Shown here: positions 7,020 through 15,581 of the stretch, piece by piece | Layout: each line of letters begins with the position of its first letter | How positions within the stretch are numbered: the stretch's first letter is position 1 | Source of the DNA: Streptomyces geranii | GTDB taxonomy: Bacteria > Actinomycetota > Actinomycetes > Streptomycetales > Streptomycetaceae | Length of the DNA: 47,645 nt | Assembly: GCF_002954775.1 (NCBI RefSeq) | Contig: NZ_PJME01000065.1 | Location: 1-47,645 of the forward strand | Reading direction: 5' to 3' | Program-made: the position numbers and the translations under genes | The notes under the pieces: generated by a model | The model's input: only the letters and a program-made list of their open reading frames with translations | Told to the model about the DNA's origin: nothing | The model's database searches: none

Positions 7020-9602
7020 CTAGGACGCAGCCGCGTCCGCCGCCTGTGCCCTCAGCGCGCGCTCGATGCCCGAGCGGGACTCCGAGACGAGCCGACGCAG
7101 CGCGGCGTTCGGCTCGGCGGCGGCCAGCCAGGCGTCCGTCTTCGCCAGGGTGTCCTGGGAGACCTGGATCGCCGGGTAGAAGCCGACGGCGATCTGCTGG
7201 GCGATCTCGTGCGAACGCGAGTCCCAGACCTCCTTGACCACCGCGAAGTACTTGTCGGTGTACGGCTCAAGCAGCTCGCGCTGGTCGGTCTGCACGAAGC
7301 CCCCGATCACCGCCTCCTGCACGGCGTTCGGCAGCTTGTCGGACTCGATGACCGACGCCCACGCCTCCGCCTTGGCCTCCGCTGTCGGACGGGCCGCCCG
7401 CGCGGTCGCCGCGTGCCGCTCACCGGCGGCGGTCTTGTCGCGCTCGTACTCGCCCGCGATCTCGTCCTCGTCGAACCGCCCGACGGCCGCCAGCCGCTGC
7501 ACGAACGACCAGCGCAGCTCGGTGTCGACGGCCAGGCCCTCGATCGTCTGCGTGCCTTCGAGCAGGGCGTCGAGGAGGTCCAGCTGCTCCGGCGTACGGG
7601 CCGTGGCCGCGAACGCGCGCGCCCAGGCCAGCTGGTGGTCGGAGCCCGCCTCGGCCGCCCGCAGGTGGGCCAGCGTGGCGTCCGTCCAGCGGGTCAGCAG
7701 GGCCTCGCGGGCGGCCGGGTCGGCGTACAGGTCGATCGCCAGCTTCACCTGCCGCTGGAGCGACTGCACGACGCCGATGTCCGACTCCTTGCCGATGCCC
7801 GACAGGACGAGGGAGAGGTAGTCGTGCGTGGCGAGTTCGGCGTCGCGGGTCATGTCCCAGGCGGAGGCCCAGCACAGCGCGCGCGGGAGGGACGCCTCGA
7901 AGTCGCCGAGGTGCTCGGTGACGAAGGCGAGCGACTCGTCGTCGAGGCGGACCTTGGAGTAGGAGAGGTCGTCGTCGTTGAGCAGGATCACGGCCGGACG
8001 GCGCCTGCCGACCAGCTGCGGTACGGCCGTCAGCTCGCCGTCGACGTCCAGCTCGATACGCCCGCTCTCGTCGTCGCGCAGCAGCTTGCCGCTGTCGTCG
8101 TCGAGGTCGTACAGGCCGACGGCGATCCGGTGCGGCCGGAGAGTCGGCTCGCCCTTGGCACCGGCGGGCAGCGCGGGCGCCTCCTGGCGGATGGCGAAGG
8201 AGGTGATGACCCCGTTCGCGTCCGTCTCGATCTCGGGGCGGAGGATGTTGATGCCGGCCGTCTCCAGCCACGAGTTCGACCAGGCCTTCAGGTCGCGCCC
8301 GGAGGTCTCCTCCAGCGCGCCGAGCAGGTCGCTGAGCCGCGTGTTGCCGTACGCGTGCTGCTTGAAATAGGCCTGCACGCCCGCGAAGAACGCGTCCATG
8401 CCGACGTACGCGACGAGCTGCTTCAGTACGGAGGCGCCCTTGGCGTACGTGATGCCGTCGAAGTTGACCAGGACATCGTCGAGGTCGCGGATCTCGGCCA
8501 TGATCGGGTGGGTGGACGGCAGTTGGTCCTGGCGGTAGGCCCACGTCTTCATGGAGTTGGCGAAGGTGGTCCAGGAGTGCGGCCAGCGCGAGCCGGGGGC
8601 GTACGCCTGGCAGGCGATGGAGGTGTAGGTGGCGAACGACTCGTTCAGCCACAGGTCGTTCCACCACTCCATGGTGACGAGGTCGCCGAACCACATGTGC
8701 GCCAGCTCGTGCAGGATCGTCTCGGCGCGCACCTCGTAGGCGGCGTCGGTCACCTTGGACCGGAACACGTACTGGTCGCGGATGGTGACCGCGCCCGCGT
8801 TCTCCATGGCGCCGGCGTTGAACTCCGGTACGAACAGCTGGTCGTACTTCTTGAAGGGGTACTGGTAGTCGAACTTCTCCTGGAACCAGGAGAAGCCCTG
8901 CCGGGTGACCTCGAAGATGGCGTCGGAGTCGAGGAACTCGGCGAGCGAGGGCCGGCAGTAGATACCGAGGGGGACTGTCTGGCCGTCGGCCTCGTACACG
9001 CTGTGGACCGAGTGGTACGGCCCGACGATGAGCGCGGTGATGTACGTCGAGATGCGCGGCGTCGGCTCGAAGCGCCAGACGTCGTCCTTGGGCTCGGGTG
9101 TCGGCGAGTTGGAGATGACGGTCCAGCCGGACGGCGCGGTCACCGTGAACTGGAAGGTCGCCTTGAGGTCGGGCTGCTCGAACGAGGCGAACACGCGGCG
9201 GGCGTCCGGGACCTCGAACTGGGTGTAGAGGTACGCCTGCTGGTCGACGGGGTCGACGAACCGGTGCAGGCCCTCACCGGTGTTGGTGTAGGCGGCGTCG
9301 GCGACGACACGGAGGACGTTGCGACCGGCGAGCAGTCCCGGCAGGGCGATCCGCGAGTCCTTGAAGACCTCGTCGGGGTCGAGGGAGTCGCCGTTGAGCG
9401 TGACCTCGTGGACGGCCGGGGCCACCAGGTCGATGAAGGACTCCGCGCCGTTCTCGGCGGAGTCGAAGCGCACCGTGGTCACGGACCTGTAGGTGCCGCC
9501 CTCCTGCGCGCCGGAGAGGTCGAGTTCGACCTCGTACGAGTCAACGGTGAGCAGCTTCGCCCGCGCTTGCGCCTCTTCGCGGGTCAGGTTTGTGCCAGGC
9601 AC
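7020..9602 (-). CDS. pepN: aminopeptidase N (M1 family), copy 1
   Basis: An 860-residue cytosolic zinc metallopeptidase that removes N-terminal residues from peptides. The exopeptidase motif GAMEN is at about 264-268, the zinc motif HELAH at 298-302 and the third zinc ligand in NESFATY at Glu321. The C-terminal half is the ERAP1_C-like helical domain usual for actinobacterial PepN. The GTG at 9602 was chosen (VPGTNLTREEA) because CGAGGAG lies about 10 nt upstream and the paralogue at 30220-32802 starts the same way. The open frame continues upstream through the shadow of asd, but that extension is not coding. Confidence 0.96.
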   Translation of the reverse strand: MPGTNLTREEAQARAKLLTVDSYEVELDLSGAQEGGTYRSVTTVRFDSAENGAESFIDLVAPAVHEVTLNGDSLDPDEVFKDSRIALPGLLAGRNVLRVVADAAYTNTGEGLHRFVDPVDQQAYLYTQFEVPDARRVFASFEQPDLKATFQFTVTAPSGWTVISNSPTPEPKDDVWRFEPTPRISTYITALIVGPYHSVHSVYEADGQTVPLGIYCRPSLAEFLDSDAIFEVTRQGFSWFQEKFDYQYPFKKYDQLFVPEFNAGAMENAGAVTIRDQYVFRSKVTDAAYEVRAETILHELAHMWFGDLVTMEWWNDLWLNESFATYTSIACQAYAPGSRWPHSWTTFANSMKTWAYRQDQLPSTHPIMAEIRDLDDVLVNFDGITYAKGASVLKQLVAYVGMDAFFAGVQAYFKQHAYGNTRLSDLLGALEETSGRDLKAWSNSWLETAGINILRPEIETDANGVITSFAIRQEAPALPAGAKGEPTLRPHRIAVGLYDLDDDSGKLLRDDESGRIELDVDGELTAVPQLVGRRRPAVILLNDDDLSYSKVRLDDESLAFVTEHLGDFEASLPRALCWASAWDMTRDAELATHDYLSLVLSGIGKESDIGVVQSLQRQVKLAIDLYADPAAREALLTRWTDATLAHLRAAEAGSDHQLAWARAFAATARTPEQLDLLDALLEGTQTIEGLAVDTELRWSFVQRLAAVGRFDEDEIAGEYERDKTAAGERHAATARAARPTAEAKAEAWASVIESDKLPNAVQEAVIGGFVQTDQRELLEPYTDKYFAVVKEVWDSRSHEIAQQIAVGFYPAIQVSQDTLAKTDAWLAAAEPNAALRRLVSESRSGIERALRAQAADAAAS

Positions 9603-9777
9603 GCGGTCATCTCCTCGTATGTGTGGGTTGCGCCATCCTTCCATGGGACCCGTGGCCGATGCGATGTCCGGAACCCGCCGGTGGGCGGGGTGGGACGGCA
9701 TGGGGCCACCGATCTTGAAAAGGGTGCGTTGTGCTGACGATGCGGGGGGCGAGTTGGTTCCCCGTTCCTCGTTCTCC

Positions 9778-9804
9778 GTCCCTGGGGGCTGCGCCCCCAG
9801 GGAC
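9778..9804 (-). terminator. asd terminator hairpin, part of intergenic repeat copy A
   Basis: A 12-bp perfect stem GTCCCTGGGGGC / GCCCCCAGGGAC with a 3-nt loop, 38 bp beyond the asd stop. It is the hairpin portion of the repeat family also found at 37053 and 47535. Confidence 0.7.
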
Positions 9805-9840
9805 GGGACGGGTAGGGGCGGCGGGGGCGAGGAAACCCCC
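9778..9840. repeat. intergenic repeat family, copy A (partial)
   Basis: After the hairpin comes GGGACGGGTAGGGGCGGC and then GGGGGCGAGGAAA, which abuts the 3' end of asd. The same string occurs at about 37130-37164 and 47616-47645. This copy lacks the left arm TTTCAGCCCGTCCGGCGTTT found in copies B and C. Confidence 0.85.
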
Positions 9841-9841
9841 G

Positions 9842-10861
9842 TTACTTCGCGCCCAGCTCCGCCGCCACCAGCTCCGCGATCTGTACCGCGTTCAGCGCGG
9901 CGCCCTTCCGCAGGTTGTCGTTCGAGACGAAGAAGGCCAGGCCGTTCTCCGACGTCTCGTCCACGCGGATGCGGCCCACGAAGGACGGGTCCTGGCCCGC
10001 CGCCTGGAGGGGGGTCGGGATGTCCGACAGCACGACACCCGGCGCCTGGGACAGCAGCTCCGTCGCCCGCTCCACCGACAGCGGGCGCGCGAACCGCGCG
10101 TTCACCTGGAGCGAGTGGCCCGAGAAGACCGGGACCCGGACGCAGGTGCCCGACACCTTCAGTTCCGGGATCTCCAGGATCTTGCGGGACTCGTTGCGGA
10201 GCTTCTGCTCCTCGTCCGTCTCGAACGAACCGTCGTCCACCACACTGCCCGCCAGCGGTACGACGTTGAACGCGATCGGGCGCTGGTAGACCTGCGGCTC
10301 GGGGAAGTCGACCGCCGAACCGTCGTGCGTCAGCTTCTCCGCGTCGGCGACCACCTTCTGCGCCTGCCCGTGCAGCTCCGCCACGCCCGCCACCCCGGAC
10401 CCGGACACCGCCTGGTACGTCGCGACGACCAGCGCCTCCAGCCCCGCCTCCGCGTGCAGCGGACGCAGCGCCGGCATCGCGGCCATCGTCGTGCAGTTCG
10501 GGTTGGCGATGATGCCCTTGGGGCGGTCCGCGATCGCGTGCGGGTTCACTTCGGAGACGACCAGGGGGACCTCCGGGTCCCGGCGCCACGCCGAGGAGTT
10601 GTCGATCACGACCGCGCCCTGCGCGGCGACCTTCTCGGCCAGCGCCTTCGAGGTCGCGCCGCCCGCCGAGAAAAGCACGATGTCGAGGCCGGTGTAGTCG
10701 GCCGTCGCCGCGTCCTCCACCGTCACGCCGTCGAGGACCGAGCCCGCCGAGCGGGCGGAGGCGAACAGGCGCAGTTCCTCCACCGGGAACTCGCGTTCCA
10801 CGAGGATCCTGCGCATGACCGTGCCGACCTGACCGGTGGCCCCGACGATTCCGACCCTCAC
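9842..10861 (-). CDS. asd: aspartate-semialdehyde dehydrogenase
   Basis: A 339-residue NADPH-dependent enzyme converting aspartyl phosphate to aspartate semialdehyde, the branch point to Lys, Met, Thr and diaminopimelate. The N-terminal Rossmann motif is VGIVGATGQVGTVM, the catalytic Cys is Cys123 in ANPNCTTMAAM, and the substrate site segment is around VSGSGVAGVAEL. GTG 10861 has AAGGAG 5 nt upstream. Its start overlaps the stop of a 28-codon frame by 4 nt (GTGA). A hairpin of the Streptomyces intergenic repeat family follows the stop. Here asd is not adjacent to a lysC-like aspartokinase gene. Confidence 0.96.
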   Translation of the reverse strand: MRVGIVGATGQVGTVMRRILVEREFPVEELRLFASARSAGSVLDGVTVEDAATADYTGLDIVLFSAGGATSKALAEKVAAQGAVVIDNSSAWRRDPEVPLVVSEVNPHAIADRPKGIIANPNCTTMAAMPALRPLHAEAGLEALVVATYQAVSGSGVAGVAELHGQAQKVVADAEKLTHDGSAVDFPEPQVYQRPIAFNVVPLAGSVVDDGSFETDEEQKLRNESRKILEIPELKVSGTCVRVPVFSGHSLQVNARFARPLSVERATELLSQAPGVVLSDIPTPLQAAGQDPSFVGRIRVDETSENGLAFFVSNDNLRKGAALNAVQIAELVAAELGAK

Positions 10862-10944
10862 GACGACTCCTTCTGTTGCATGCGTGCGGCTTTTTCCATC
10901 ATGCGGCCGACCCCGGCCAGCCTGTCCAATTCTTTGCGTGTCAT
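10858..10944 (-). CDS. possible 28-residue small protein overlapping asd
   Basis: A short frame from ATG 10944 ends in a TGA that overlaps the asd GTG by 4 nt. Its product MTRKELDRLAGVGRMMEKAA plus a short Gln/Lys/Ser tail would be an amphipathic helix. No ribosome binding site is visible upstream and the codons are more A-rich than in neighbouring genes. The GTGA overlap is the main argument that it is real; it could act as a translational leader for asd. Weak call. Confidence 0.3.
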   Translation of the reverse strand: MTRKELDRLAGVGRMMEKAARMQQKESS

Positions 10945-11173
10945 GCCCGGGGTGTGGGACGCGCCTCGGCGGTCATCGGTGGTGGAACTGCGGTGCGTAC
11001 CCCGCTGACCTGGAGATATTCGTCCCGCTCGGGGCTCGTGCCGCAAGCTGTGCTGCCCGGCCCGGCGATGTGACGTACACCTCTGAAACACGCCTCAGAA
11101 AAATTTTCCGCCGCGCCGAACGTTTCGGGCGCCCTCGGCGTCGTAGGAGAAACGCGGCGAGGGGGAGGGTGCT

Positions 11174-11713
11174 GTGCTGCGCAGAAAGGCCCGGCGCGTC
11201 GGTGAATTCCGGGAGGGCGACCACGGCGATCCGCTGGACCCGGTGCAGGAGCGCCGCGTCCGGGCGGTGCTCGCGCTCGGCGGCGTGCCGCAGGCGGACC
11301 TGCTGGACGGGGTACAGCAGGTACGGCTGCGGCTGCTGGAGCGGACCGCGAGCGGACGGGAGGCGCCGCGTGACGTCTCGGCGTGGGCGGCGGTCGTGGC
11401 GTCCAACCTCGCCATGGACTGGCACCGGGCCAAGCGCCGCCAGGAACGGCTGGGGGAGCGGCTCGCCTCCCTGCGCCAGCCGGTCGCCCACCCCTCCGGC
11501 GAGGAGACGAGCCTGCTCTCCCTCGCCGTCGCCCGGGGCCTGGACGACCTGCCCGACCCGCAGCGCCAGGTACTGGTGCTGCGCTTCTACGCCGACCTGC
11601 CGGTGCGCGGGATAGCCGAGGAACTGGGCATCCCGGAGGGCACCGTCAAGAGCAGGCTGCACACGGCGGTACGGGCACTGCGCGCCCGCCTGCACGAGGA
11701 CGAGGTGGTGTGA
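11174..11713 (+). CDS. sigma-70 family (ECF-like) RNA polymerase sigma factor
   Basis: A 179-residue protein. Region 4 is clear: LDDLPDPQRQVLVLRFYADL, then GIAEELGIPEGTVKSRLHTA with the HTH. Region 2 is divergent but recognisable (VQERRVRAVLALGG through WAAVVASNLAMDWHRAKRRQ). Start GTG 11174 has GGAGGG 4-6 nt upstream. The next gene begins at the stop codon (GTGA at 11710 or ATG 11716) and encodes a single-span membrane protein, which suggests a sigma/regulator pair. The signal and regulon are unknown. Confidence 0.85.
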   Translation: MLRRKARRVGEFREGDHGDPLDPVQERRVRAVLALGGVPQADLLDGVQQVRLRLLERTASGREAPRDVSAWAAVVASNLAMDWHRAKRRQERLGERLASLRQPVAHPSGEETSLLSLAVARGLDDLPDPQRQVLVLRFYADLPVRGIAEELGIPEGTVKSRLHTAVRALRARLHEDEVV

Positions 11714-11715
11714 CC

Positions 11716-12606
11716 ATGCCCCCCGAGAGGGACACCTACGACGCCCACGACGCGTACGACGGCCCGGGCGGCCTCGACGCCCTGCTGGCGGCGATCACCG
11801 ACGAGCCCCTGCCCGCGCACGCCCGCGCCGACGCCGACTTCATGGCCGAGCACCGGTCCGCGAAGGCCGATGTGGCGCTGCTGCGCGAGCAGTTGACCCT
11901 CCTCGGCGAGACCCTGGCCCCCGAGCACACCGTGGAACATCCGGCGGACCACCCGGCTGACCACCCGGCGGCGCAGGCCGCCGCAAGGGCAACGACCGAG
12001 GTACGGCGTCTGGTTCCCCTGCGGGAGCGGACCGCCGTACGCAGGCTGCGTGCCGTCGGTCTCGGCGTCGCCGCCGTGGCCGCGGCCGGGGCCCTGATCA
12101 GCGGCGCGGGCTGGCTGGTGACGCACGCCTCGGTCGGCACCGACGACGCGTCGTCGTCCACCGCGGCGGACCGGCACAGCGGTGAGGCGGGTGCCAAGGA
12201 CGGGGACGCCTCGGACTACCCGAGCCTCTCGACCACGGACGGCGGCGTGGGCGTCGACGCCGGAGGCACCCCGGGCGCGCTGAGCAGTCCCGCGTACCTG
12301 GCCTGCGTACGCCTGATCGTCGAGGGCGACGTCACCGCCGTGGAGCCGGGACCCGACGCCGGCCAGGAGCGGGTCACCCTGCGCGTGACCCGCTACTACA
12401 AGCCGGACACGGGCCCGGCCGAGGTGACGTTCGTGATGGACCGGGAGGCCGACCCCCGGCCGGCCGTGGGCGACCACGCCCTCGTCGGCATCCTGACCGA
12501 CGCGACGTCCCCCGACATCTGGACCACCGACGAGCGGGAGATCGCCGTACAACGGGCCAGGATCACGGCGGAGTTGCCGCGCTCACGCACCCTCTCGTGC
12601 GAGTGA
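11716..12606 (+). CDS. membrane-anchored partner of the sigma factor (putative anti-sigma-like protein)
   Basis: A 296-residue protein: cytoplasmic N-terminal part of about 110 residues, one membrane span near 113-136 (AVGLGVAAVAAAGALISGAG), and an extracytoplasmic domain of about 160 residues. The zinc anti-sigma motif HxxxCxxC is absent, so anti-sigma function is inferred only from position, topology and overlap with the sigma gene. Residues 75-84 contain an HPADHPADHP repeat. The outer domain contains two Cys (in YLACVRL and at the extreme C-terminus TLSCE) that could form a disulfide. A GTG at 11710 overlapping the sigma stop is an alternative start. Confidence 0.75.
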   Translation: MPPERDTYDAHDAYDGPGGLDALLAAITDEPLPAHARADADFMAEHRSAKADVALLREQLTLLGETLAPEHTVEHPADHPADHPAAQAAARATTEVRRLVPLRERTAVRRLRAVGLGVAAVAAAGALISGAGWLVTHASVGTDDASSSTAADRHSGEAGAKDGDASDYPSLSTTDGGVGVDAGGTPGALSSPAYLACVRLIVEGDVTAVEPGPDAGQERVTLRVTRYYKPDTGPAEVTFVMDREADPRPAVGDHALVGILTDATSPDIWTTDEREIAVQRARITAELPRSRTLSCE

Positions 12607-12637
12607 GGCGGGCGGGGCGCGTCCCGGAGAGCGAGAA

Positions 12638-12664
12638 GGGCGCCCGCCGATTCGGCGAGCGCCC
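12638..12664. terminator. bidirectional hairpin between convergent genes
   Basis: GGGCGC and GCGCCC bracket an inner CGCCG/CGGCG stem with one mismatch. It lies between the sigma-partner gene (plus) and the small secreted protein gene (minus). Confidence 0.6.
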
Positions 12665-12718
12665 GCCCCGGTCGTCGTACCGGGCGAAACGTCTTCCTGC
12701 AAACTCGTGCGGCAGGCT

Positions 12719-12961
12719 CTACGGGTGGAGCTTGTCCCAGACCCAGCTGCCGGTGGGGTCGCCGGGCTTCGGCTTGGGGCCGATCGGGTCGCCGAACTCG
12801 TCCACGCCGGAGTCGGGCGTGGTCTCCGTGGCCTGTACGGAGTAGGTGCCGGTCGCGGGCCCGGTGTGCAGGGTGCCGAGCACCAGCGGCAGCGCCAGTG
12901 TCGCGAGGGCTGCCGCACTGCCGAGGGCGGTCCGTGCGGCTCGTGCGGTGATACGTCTCAT
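12719..12961 (-). CDS. small exported protein of unknown function
   Basis: An 80-residue protein from ATG 12961, which has GAGG about 9 nt upstream. The N-terminal 32 residues (MRRITARAARTALGSAAALA onward) are a signal peptide or membrane anchor. The remaining part is short and acidic/proline-rich, ending in PTGSWVWDKLHP. No domain recognised. It is convergent with the sigma-partner gene and on the same strand as, but 117 bp from, the next upstream gene. Confidence 0.65.
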   Translation of the reverse strand: MRRITARAARTALGSAAALATLALPLVLGTLHTGPATGTYSVQATETTPDSGVDEFGDPIGPKPKPGDPTGSWVWDKLHP

Positions 12962-13077
12962 TCTCTGCCTCTGCAATTCTTCGTTCCGGTTGACGATCGT
13001 GTGCCGAGATCGATCCTCCAGGGTGCCGGTGCCCCCTGTCAGGATGTTTCGGCTGGCCTCAGGCGGACATGGCAGTG

Positions 13078-13437
13078 TCATGCCAGCCGTCCATCGGTCG
13101 GCAGGGCCCGAGCGGTGGCGCTCAGATAGCGGTCGGCCCGGCATTCTCCGAGGGCCCAGCCCGGAAGCAGTCCCGGGAGGCTCAGCCAGCGGCTCCAGCC
13201 GGAGCGGGCCCGCGTCACCGCTTCGTCGAGACCGGCGGCCTCGACGAAGGTCATGCCCACCAGCCGTCCGCCCCACCTGGTCAGCGTGACGTGGGCGATG
13301 CCCGGCTGCGGTGCGATCCGGGTGTACTCGGCGATCACGTCGAGCCGTTGGTCACCGGGCATCGCCGAGGGTGGGCCGGGCCCGTCGGAGAAGCCGGTGT
13401 CGGGGGAGGGCAGGAGAACGACCTTGACTGCGTACAC
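13078..13437 (-). CDS. conserved-looking hypothetical protein
   Basis: A 119-residue protein from GTG 13437 (VYAVKVVLLPSPDTGFSDGP). A TAGGGT box lies 7 nt upstream and no ribosome binding site is present, suggesting a leaderless transcript. It looks like a small alpha/beta domain (YAVKVVLL, IAHVTLTRWGGRLVGMTFVE) with no signal peptide or membrane span. It sits 3' of the LuxR-type regulator gene on the same strand but with its own promoter. I do not recognise the family. Confidence 0.65.
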   Translation of the reverse strand: MYAVKVVLLPSPDTGFSDGPGPPSAMPGDQRLDVIAEYTRIAPQPGIAHVTLTRWGGRLVGMTFVEAAGLDEAVTRARSGWSRWLSLPGLLPGWALGECRADRYLSATARALPTDGRLA

Positions 13438-13488
13438 GCGCCCGACCCTAGGCAGCGCACCGGGCCGGATCAGCGCCGCGAGCTGTCA

Positions 13489-13510
13489 GCCCCCGGCCAT
13501 GGCAGGGGGC
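13489..13510 (-). terminator. hairpin after LuxR-type regulator gene
   Basis: GCCCCC and GGGGGC form a 6-bp stem around a 10-nt loop, 39 bp beyond the regulator stop. Confidence 0.45.
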
Positions 13511-13548
13511 GGCCAGGCAGCGAGAGGCCGGGCCGCGTGCCGGTACGG

Positions 13549-14529
13549 TCACAGCCAGCCGCGCCGTACCGCCTCGGCGCCCGCCTGGAACCGGCTCTGC
13601 ACGCCGAGGCGTTTCTGCAGCTCGGCCGTGTTGCGGCGGACCGTGCGCAGGGAGATGCCCATCTTGCGGGCGATGCCCTCGTCGGTCAGGCCCGCCGCGA
13701 GCATCCTGAGCAGGGCGGCCTCCCGGTCGCTCGGCGCGTCCTCGGGGGAGCTCTGCGGCGCGGTGCCCAGCGGCACCGCGCTCTCCCAGACCAGGTCGAA
13801 CAGCTCCTCCAGCGCCCTGACCATCCCGGGGTACCGGATGAGCAGGGCTCCCTGTCTGCTGTTGTCGGCGTCGATGGGGATCACGGCCGCCGAGCTGTCG
13901 CAGAGGATCATGCGCATGGGCAGCGCGGGGACGGTGCGGGTCTCGCCGCCCTGGGCGGCCAGCCAGGTGGCGTACTCGACGGTCGGGGTGTCGTTGCGGA
14001 CGCTGTCCAGGTAGACGGTCCGCATCCGTACCCCGCGCGTGAGGTTCTGCTCGTCCAGCGGCCGGCCCGCTTCCAGTGCCGCGGCGCTGAGCGCACCGCC
14101 GGGCACGAAGGTGCGCACCTCGGAAGTGGCCCGGTGCGCCAGTTCCATCAGCCGGACCCGTACGGCGTCGAGGCCTTCGAGGCGCTCCACCCCGCTGTCC
14201 CCGCGATGGGCGGCGAGGGTCGCGTACTCGGAGGCGAGCGTGGCCAGGGCGGCGCGGTCCTGGGACAGCCGTGCCCGTTGCTCGTCCAGCTCGGCCTCTC
14301 TGCGCAGCAGCAGCGGCGACAGGATGACCTCGGGGCTGACGGGGACGAACTGGTGGTCGGCGGCCTCGTGCAGGAGGGACAGCTGGGTGAGCCGGTCGAG
14401 CGCCGAGCGGACCTCCGGGGACGTGAGCCCGGTCTGCCGGCCGACCTCCTCCAGCGTCCAGGACGGGTGGAGCAGCAGGGCCCGGTAGACGTCGTGGGTC
14501 GATCGGTCGATGCCGATGGTCTCCAGCAT
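13549..14529 (-). CDS. LuxR-family regulator with TrmB-like N-terminal winged helix
   Basis: A 326-residue protein from ATG 14529. The N-terminal 80 residues read as a TrmB/winged helix (DVYRALLLHPSWTLEEVGRQ, then TGLTSPEVRSALDRLTQLSL). A middle region (about 100-250) with a PLD-like or ligand fold follows (TFVPGGALSAAALEAG and RGVRMRTVYLDSVRND). The C-terminus is a LuxR HTH (MLAAGLTDEGIARKMGISLR, then TVRRNTAELQKRLGVQSRFQ). This layout is common in Streptomyces regulators of the short LuxR class without a receiver domain. It is divergent from the secreted beta-rich protein gene and may control it. A longer open frame upstream to 14832 lacks support. Confidence 0.88.
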   Translation of the reverse strand: MLETIGIDRSTHDVYRALLLHPSWTLEEVGRQTGLTSPEVRSALDRLTQLSLLHEAADHQFVPVSPEVILSPLLLRREAELDEQRARLSQDRAALATLASEYATLAAHRGDSGVERLEGLDAVRVRLMELAHRATSEVRTFVPGGALSAAALEAGRPLDEQNLTRGVRMRTVYLDSVRNDTPTVEYATWLAAQGGETRTVPALPMRMILCDSSAAVIPIDADNSRQGALLIRYPGMVRALEELFDLVWESAVPLGTAPQSSPEDAPSDREAALLRMLAAGLTDEGIARKMGISLRTVRRNTAELQKRLGVQSRFQAGAEAVRRGWL

Positions 14530-14864
14530 GGGGCCCCCGAAAGACGGTGTGTGACGGCTGGTGGTCGAGTCGCTCAAGCTGACGTTATCCGATCTTTTGT
14601 TCGGGGCTGGAGGGTCGGGGGTGGGCCGAGTGAGGGCTGGGGGCGAGCTGGGGGCGGGCTGAGGGAGGGCCGGGGAGAACCGGCGGGGACCGGTGAGGTG
14701 CCCGGCTGGCAGCCAGCGGCCATGGCCACCGGGTGCCAGACGAGAGGGCTCACCGGGCGTCCGGGCGGCCCTAATGTCGAGTGCACCGGGAAGCGGAGAG
14801 CGGATTCCGCCGGCCCTCCCGGGACGCCTCACTTCAATCCCCCATCTCCGAAAGGGAGTTCAGC
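14530..14864. promoter_or_regulatory. 335-bp divergent promoter region
   Basis: Between the LuxR-type regulator gene and the secreted-protein gene. It contains a TAATGT box (14772-14777) as a possible -10 for the plus gene and an inverted repeat GCTGG-CAG-CCAGC (14705-14717) that could be an operator. No coding frame is convincing. Confidence 0.4.
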
Positions 14865-15581
14865 ATGTCCAGGAACAAGCCCGCGTCTGTCTGGCGCACA
14901 GCCGCCCGGGCCGCGGTGACGGTCACCGCGGTCGCCGCGATGGCCTCCGTGATGCCGGGTGCCGCCTTCGCGGACGACACCGACCCGGCCGCCGACGAGG
15001 TAGTGGTGGGCACGGCGCCGCCGGCCGTACCCGAGGAAGCCGTCGTCGACGTGCCCGAGGCGGAGGCCACCCAGCCGCCGAGCACCGATCTGGACGACGA
15101 CCTGGAGCTGCCCACCCCGAAGCCGCCCAAGTCCAGTGACGACGTCAACCGGCCCTACTGCGACCGGGCCAACATCTACACGCCCTCGACCAAGGGCGCG
15201 CAGTACCACAAGGGTGTCGGCCCGACCCTCTCCAACTACAACAACACCTCCCGCACGGCCAGATCGACGTTCACCTCGGAGGTCTCCGGCACGGTCGGTG
15301 TCAGCGTCACGGCCGGCCTCACGGTCAGTGTCCAGGCGATGATCGCCAAGATCGAGGCCAAGTACGAGGTGAACCTGTCGGCGTCGATGACCGCGAAGCT
15401 CGGCAACTCCATCAGCGTGGACACCCCGTCCAAGAAGACGACCAACGCCAAGTACGGGGTCTTCCGGCTGAAGAACACCGGTACCAGCTACACCATCTAC
15501 GACAACTGCGAGGTCTCGGCGAAGAAGACCGTCACCAGCTACACGCCGCTGAAGGTCGGCTGGTACCTGTGGGAGGGCTGA
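14865..15581 (+). CDS. secreted beta-rich protein, possible pore-former-like fold
   Basis: A 238-residue protein from ATG 14865, with AAAGGGAG 6 nt upstream. It has a Sec-type signal peptide (cleavage likely after AFA at 36), an acidic Pro/Glu/Asp linker (37-93) and then a compact domain with Cys99 and Cys215, probably a disulfide. Residues 130-200 alternate polar and small/hydrophobic residues (TSEVSGTVGVSVTAGLTVSV, then AKYEVNLSASMTAKLGNSIS) and are very rich in Ser, Thr and Val. This is the sequence texture of amphipathic beta-hairpins in aerolysin/ETX-MTX2-type toxins. I did not find a signature that proves that family. It could equally be a secreted structural or adhesion protein. The next gene overlaps it by 13 nt. 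Confidence 0.8.
   Translation: MSRNKPASVWRTAARAAVTVTAVAAMASVMPGAAFADDTDPAADEVVVGTAPPAVPEEAVVDVPEAEATQPPSTDLDDDLELPTPKPPKSSDDVNRPYCDRANIYTPSTKGAQYHKGVGPTLSNYNNTSRTARSTFTSEVSGTVGVSVTAGLTVSVQAMIAKIEAKYEVNLSASMTAKLGNSISVDTPSKKTTNAKYGVFRLKNTGTSYTIYDNCEVSAKKTVTSYTPLKVGWYLWEG

Noticed and set aside
6831..9737. 968-codon plus-strand open frame opposite pepN
   Set aside because: Shadow frame; the repetitive Arg/Val/Gly product has no domain and pepN on the other strand is certain.
9603..10589. Apparent fusion of pepN with an upstream open frame through asd
   Set aside because: The extension is in a different frame from asd on the same strand, is Gly/Arg/Ala-rich, and pepN has its own GTG with a ribosome binding site at 9602.
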